64,000 bases of DNA from Plantago ovata (lineage: Eukaryota; Streptophyta; Magnoliopsida; Lamiales; Plantaginaceae): assembly GCA_028274465.1 (NCBI GenBank), contig CM051457.1, forward strand, positions 100,997,982-101,061,981, written 5' to 3'. Every line of letters starts with the position of its first letter. Position 1 is the first letter of the stretch. A program made the translations under genes and the position numbers. The notes under the pieces were generated by a model. It ran no database searches and was not told the origin of the DNA. It was given only the letters and a program-made list of their open reading frames with translations. Positions 62,074 through 64,000 of the stretch are shown here, one piece after another.

Positions 62074-62560
62074 ATGGAAAAGTGGGTTTTGAAAGGCGCA
62101 CATCATGAAGTTCTGACGACTAGTAACCCTGTACCGTTGGTGGTTGATGAATATTTCTCAACCTTAGGCTCAAAGATCATTGATGGCGTGGTAGCATGGG
62201 AAGACACAAAGGTTGACTTTCCTGGAGAGTTTCGATTCTACAAGGGTTATTGGGAGTGGACAGAGGACATACTCGCTCATTGCAAATTTACTCTTGAGGT
62301 TGCAGAGATTTATGGCTCCGTTTATGCGTCATTGTTTACATGCGATCGAGATGTGGAGATCATGAAGGCAATTTGTGAAGCTTGGTGCCGCCAAACTAAT
62401 ATTGTCCTTACTTCTGTTGGAGAGTAATTATCGATCAGTTTGTGGGACTTGCAAAAGAATTGTGGGCTTCCTATTAGAGGAGAAAATTATGATGAAGTTG
62501 TCCCTGCCGCAGATGAGCTCACAAACACCGATGTTACTCAATCATCATGTATGCGTCTTT
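62074..62560 (+). pseudogene. Plant mobile domain (PMD) protein fragment, left copy
   Basis: The frame (YKGYWEWTEDILAHCKFTLE, YGSVYASLFTCDRDVEIMKA, CEAWCRQTNIVLTSVGE) matches the PMD/aminotransferase-like family of plants, found in MAIN/MAIL-type proteins and in transposons. A TAA at 62425-62427 interrupts it, and the same frame continues LSISLWDLQKNCGLPIRGEN and VVPAADELTNTDV. Only the middle of the domain is present. An inverted second copy follows. Function as a protein is unlikely. Confidence 0.75.
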
Positions 62561-63449
62561 TCCATGCTTTCCACTTGCTCAATTCACGTGAGGGTAGGAA
62601 ACAATGGAGACAACTCTGAAGAACCCATAGTTTCTGTCAATGTGCTTCCCTTTGCCAGTGTCTTTATCACTAGAAATTGGCGTCCTCGAGGGATTAGAAG
62701 CCTTTGTATCCTGTATGTTGAGACCCTTCTCCGCCCTTTTTCAGTGACGGTCTCCAGCATTGTTACTGCTCTCACTATCACTCGAAGCTTGTGTTTTACG
62801 GCTGCCTACAACAAAATGAGTTTTCTATGGGAGGCCTGGAGTAAATTGTTTCCCTTTTCCACCAAATTCAATCCAAACATTGACATAAACTGTGGGTTCT
62901 TCAGAGTTTTCTCCATTGTTGTTACTCTCACATGAATTGAGCAAGTGGAAAGCATGGAAAAGTCACATACATGATGATTGAGTAACAACGGCGTTTGTCA
63001 GCTCATATGCGGTAGGGAAAACTTCATCATAATTTTCTCCTCTAATAGGAAGCCCACAATTCTTCTGCAAGTCCCACAAACTGATCGATAATTACTCTCC
63101 AACAGAAGTAAGGACAGTATTAGTTTGGCGGCACCAAACTTCACAAAAGGCCTTCATGATCTCTACATCTCGATCGTATGTAAACTATGACGCATAAATG
63201 GAGCCATAAATCTCTGCATGCTCAAGAGTAAATTTGCAGCGAGCGGGTATGTCCTCTGTTCACTACCAATAACCCTTGTAGAATCGAAACTCTCCAGGAA
63301 ATTCGAACTTCGTGTCTTCCTATGCTACAACGCCATCAATGATCTTGAGCCTAAGGTTGAGAAATATTCAGCACGTACCCACCAGCGGTACAGGGTTACT
63401 AAGTCATCGGAACTTCATGATGTGCGCCTTTCAAAATCCACACTTTGCC
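62077..63449. repeat. Large inverted repeat of the PMD fragment (arms about 570 bp, spacer about 230 bp)
   Basis: 62077-62645 and 62877-63449 are inverted copies with roughly 90 percent identity. They share even the TAA stop (62425-62427 and 63093-63095 on the other strand), so the stop predates the inversion-duplication. The right copy extends further (to about 63600 on the minus strand, FEPFVDFSKFIHSLHVEEWT). A transcript across both arms would fold into a long hairpin. Confidence 0.85.
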
Positions 63450-63598
63450 TTCTTGTCATTCTTGGATGTACCCGCTCTCCTGGTCCATTCTTCTACATGG
63501 AGGCTATGAATAAACTTCGAAAAATCCACAAAGGGTTCAAATTGTGTGGTCCCAACAACTAAAATAGTGTCTTTGATATGTTTCTTGCAATCGGTGAT

Positions 63599-64000
63599 CA
63601 CTACAAGAAAACAGCATTTTAGCAACCACATTTAGCAACCGATGGATCCGTTGCTAAATTTAGCGACCGATCGGTATTTTAGCAACGGATGGGTAAATTC
63701 GCCCTTAGAGCGGCTAAATATTTAGCGACGGATGGCTTATCCTTCGCTATTTAGCAACGGATGGAGTTATCCGTCGCTAAATAGCGACGGATAAGCCATC
63801 CGTTGCTAACATTCCAATTTTTTTTTTTTACGCCGGTCAATGCGTTTAGCGACGGATGACTCCATCCGTCGCTAAAACTATATTTTAAAAAAAAAAATAA
63901 TAATATAGTGACGGATGGTTATCCGTTGCTAATATAGCGACCGATCGCTATATTAGAGACGGATCACCATCCGTCACTAACTGTCTTCATCTTCCCCAAC
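63599..64000 (+). mobile_element. Second CACTA element of the first family, 5' end, running off the window
   Basis: It begins CACTACAAGAAAACAGC at 63599, identical in the first 17 bases to the end at 7050. It is followed by the same kind of array (TTAGCGACGGAT, ATCCGTCGCTAA) and the same AACTGTCTTCATCTTCCCCA-like block as the inverse of 6620-6650. The element extends to the right, opposite in orientation to the first. Confidence 0.92.

Overview
The window is nuclear DNA of a flowering plant, almost certainly a eudicot. The evidence is GT-AG introns of plant size, a G-type lectin S-receptor kinase, an RWP-RK factor, an F-box protein, plant-type En/Spm (CACTA), PIF and Stowaway elements, Ty1/copia remnants and L1-type LINEs. 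The species cannot be fixed from the sequence. No bacterial, organellar, CRISPR or rRNA/tRNA locus was recognised.

Layout. 1-7050: most of a CACTA transposon on the minus strand (TNPA and TNPD genes, subterminal repeat array, TIR ending at 7050). Its outer end is cut by the window edge, where a perfect 381 bp palindrome lies. It sits in an intron of an S-receptor-like kinase whose kinase exons follow (7132-8695). 8863-10015: a CACTA-like fragment carrying a clean tRNA-type SINE, then a tandem repeat. 10880-12815: copia remnant. 13023-13850: a duplicated promoter-like module followed by a short RWP-RK gene with a premature stop (13997-15668). 15927-16690: LINE tail. 16840-17346: F-box gene. 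18412-19706: a second, dead receptor-kinase copy cut by a copia remnant (19707-21805), then a second copy of the promoter module (22058-23045). So 7.1-13.9 kb and 18.7-22.9 kb are an old segmental duplication. In the second copy the module lies upstream of a 759-codon hAT-transposase-derived gene (24527-26806) with five 19-residue repeats at its N terminus.

28862-38202: a ten-exon SCAI-family gene (608 aa), apparently intact. 39100-45192: two tandem D-lactate dehydrogenase genes on the minus strand, both intronless. The first has two frameshifts and the second is intact at 572 aa. A LINE remnant lies between them. 45362-46018: PIF/Harbinger MITE.

47.7-59.16 kb: a decayed full-length LINE. 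Its ORF1 is split by a 4 kb non-autonomous CACTA element that carries only an intact six-exon TNPA gene (421 aa). 59.45-61.39 kb: a long-TIR element, a LINE zinc-binding fragment and a Stowaway-like MITE. 62077-63449: an inverted repeat of a plant-mobile-domain (PMD) gene fragment behind a normal-looking TATA/CCAAT promoter. At 63599 a second CACTA of the same family as the first begins and runs off the window.

The host genes probably in working order are SCAI, the second D-lactate dehydrogenase, the hAT-derived gene, perhaps the F-box gene, and the first receptor kinase if its 5' exons survive beyond the left edge. They show no operon-like cooperation. The link between them is structural: duplication, promoter sharing and transposon nesting.
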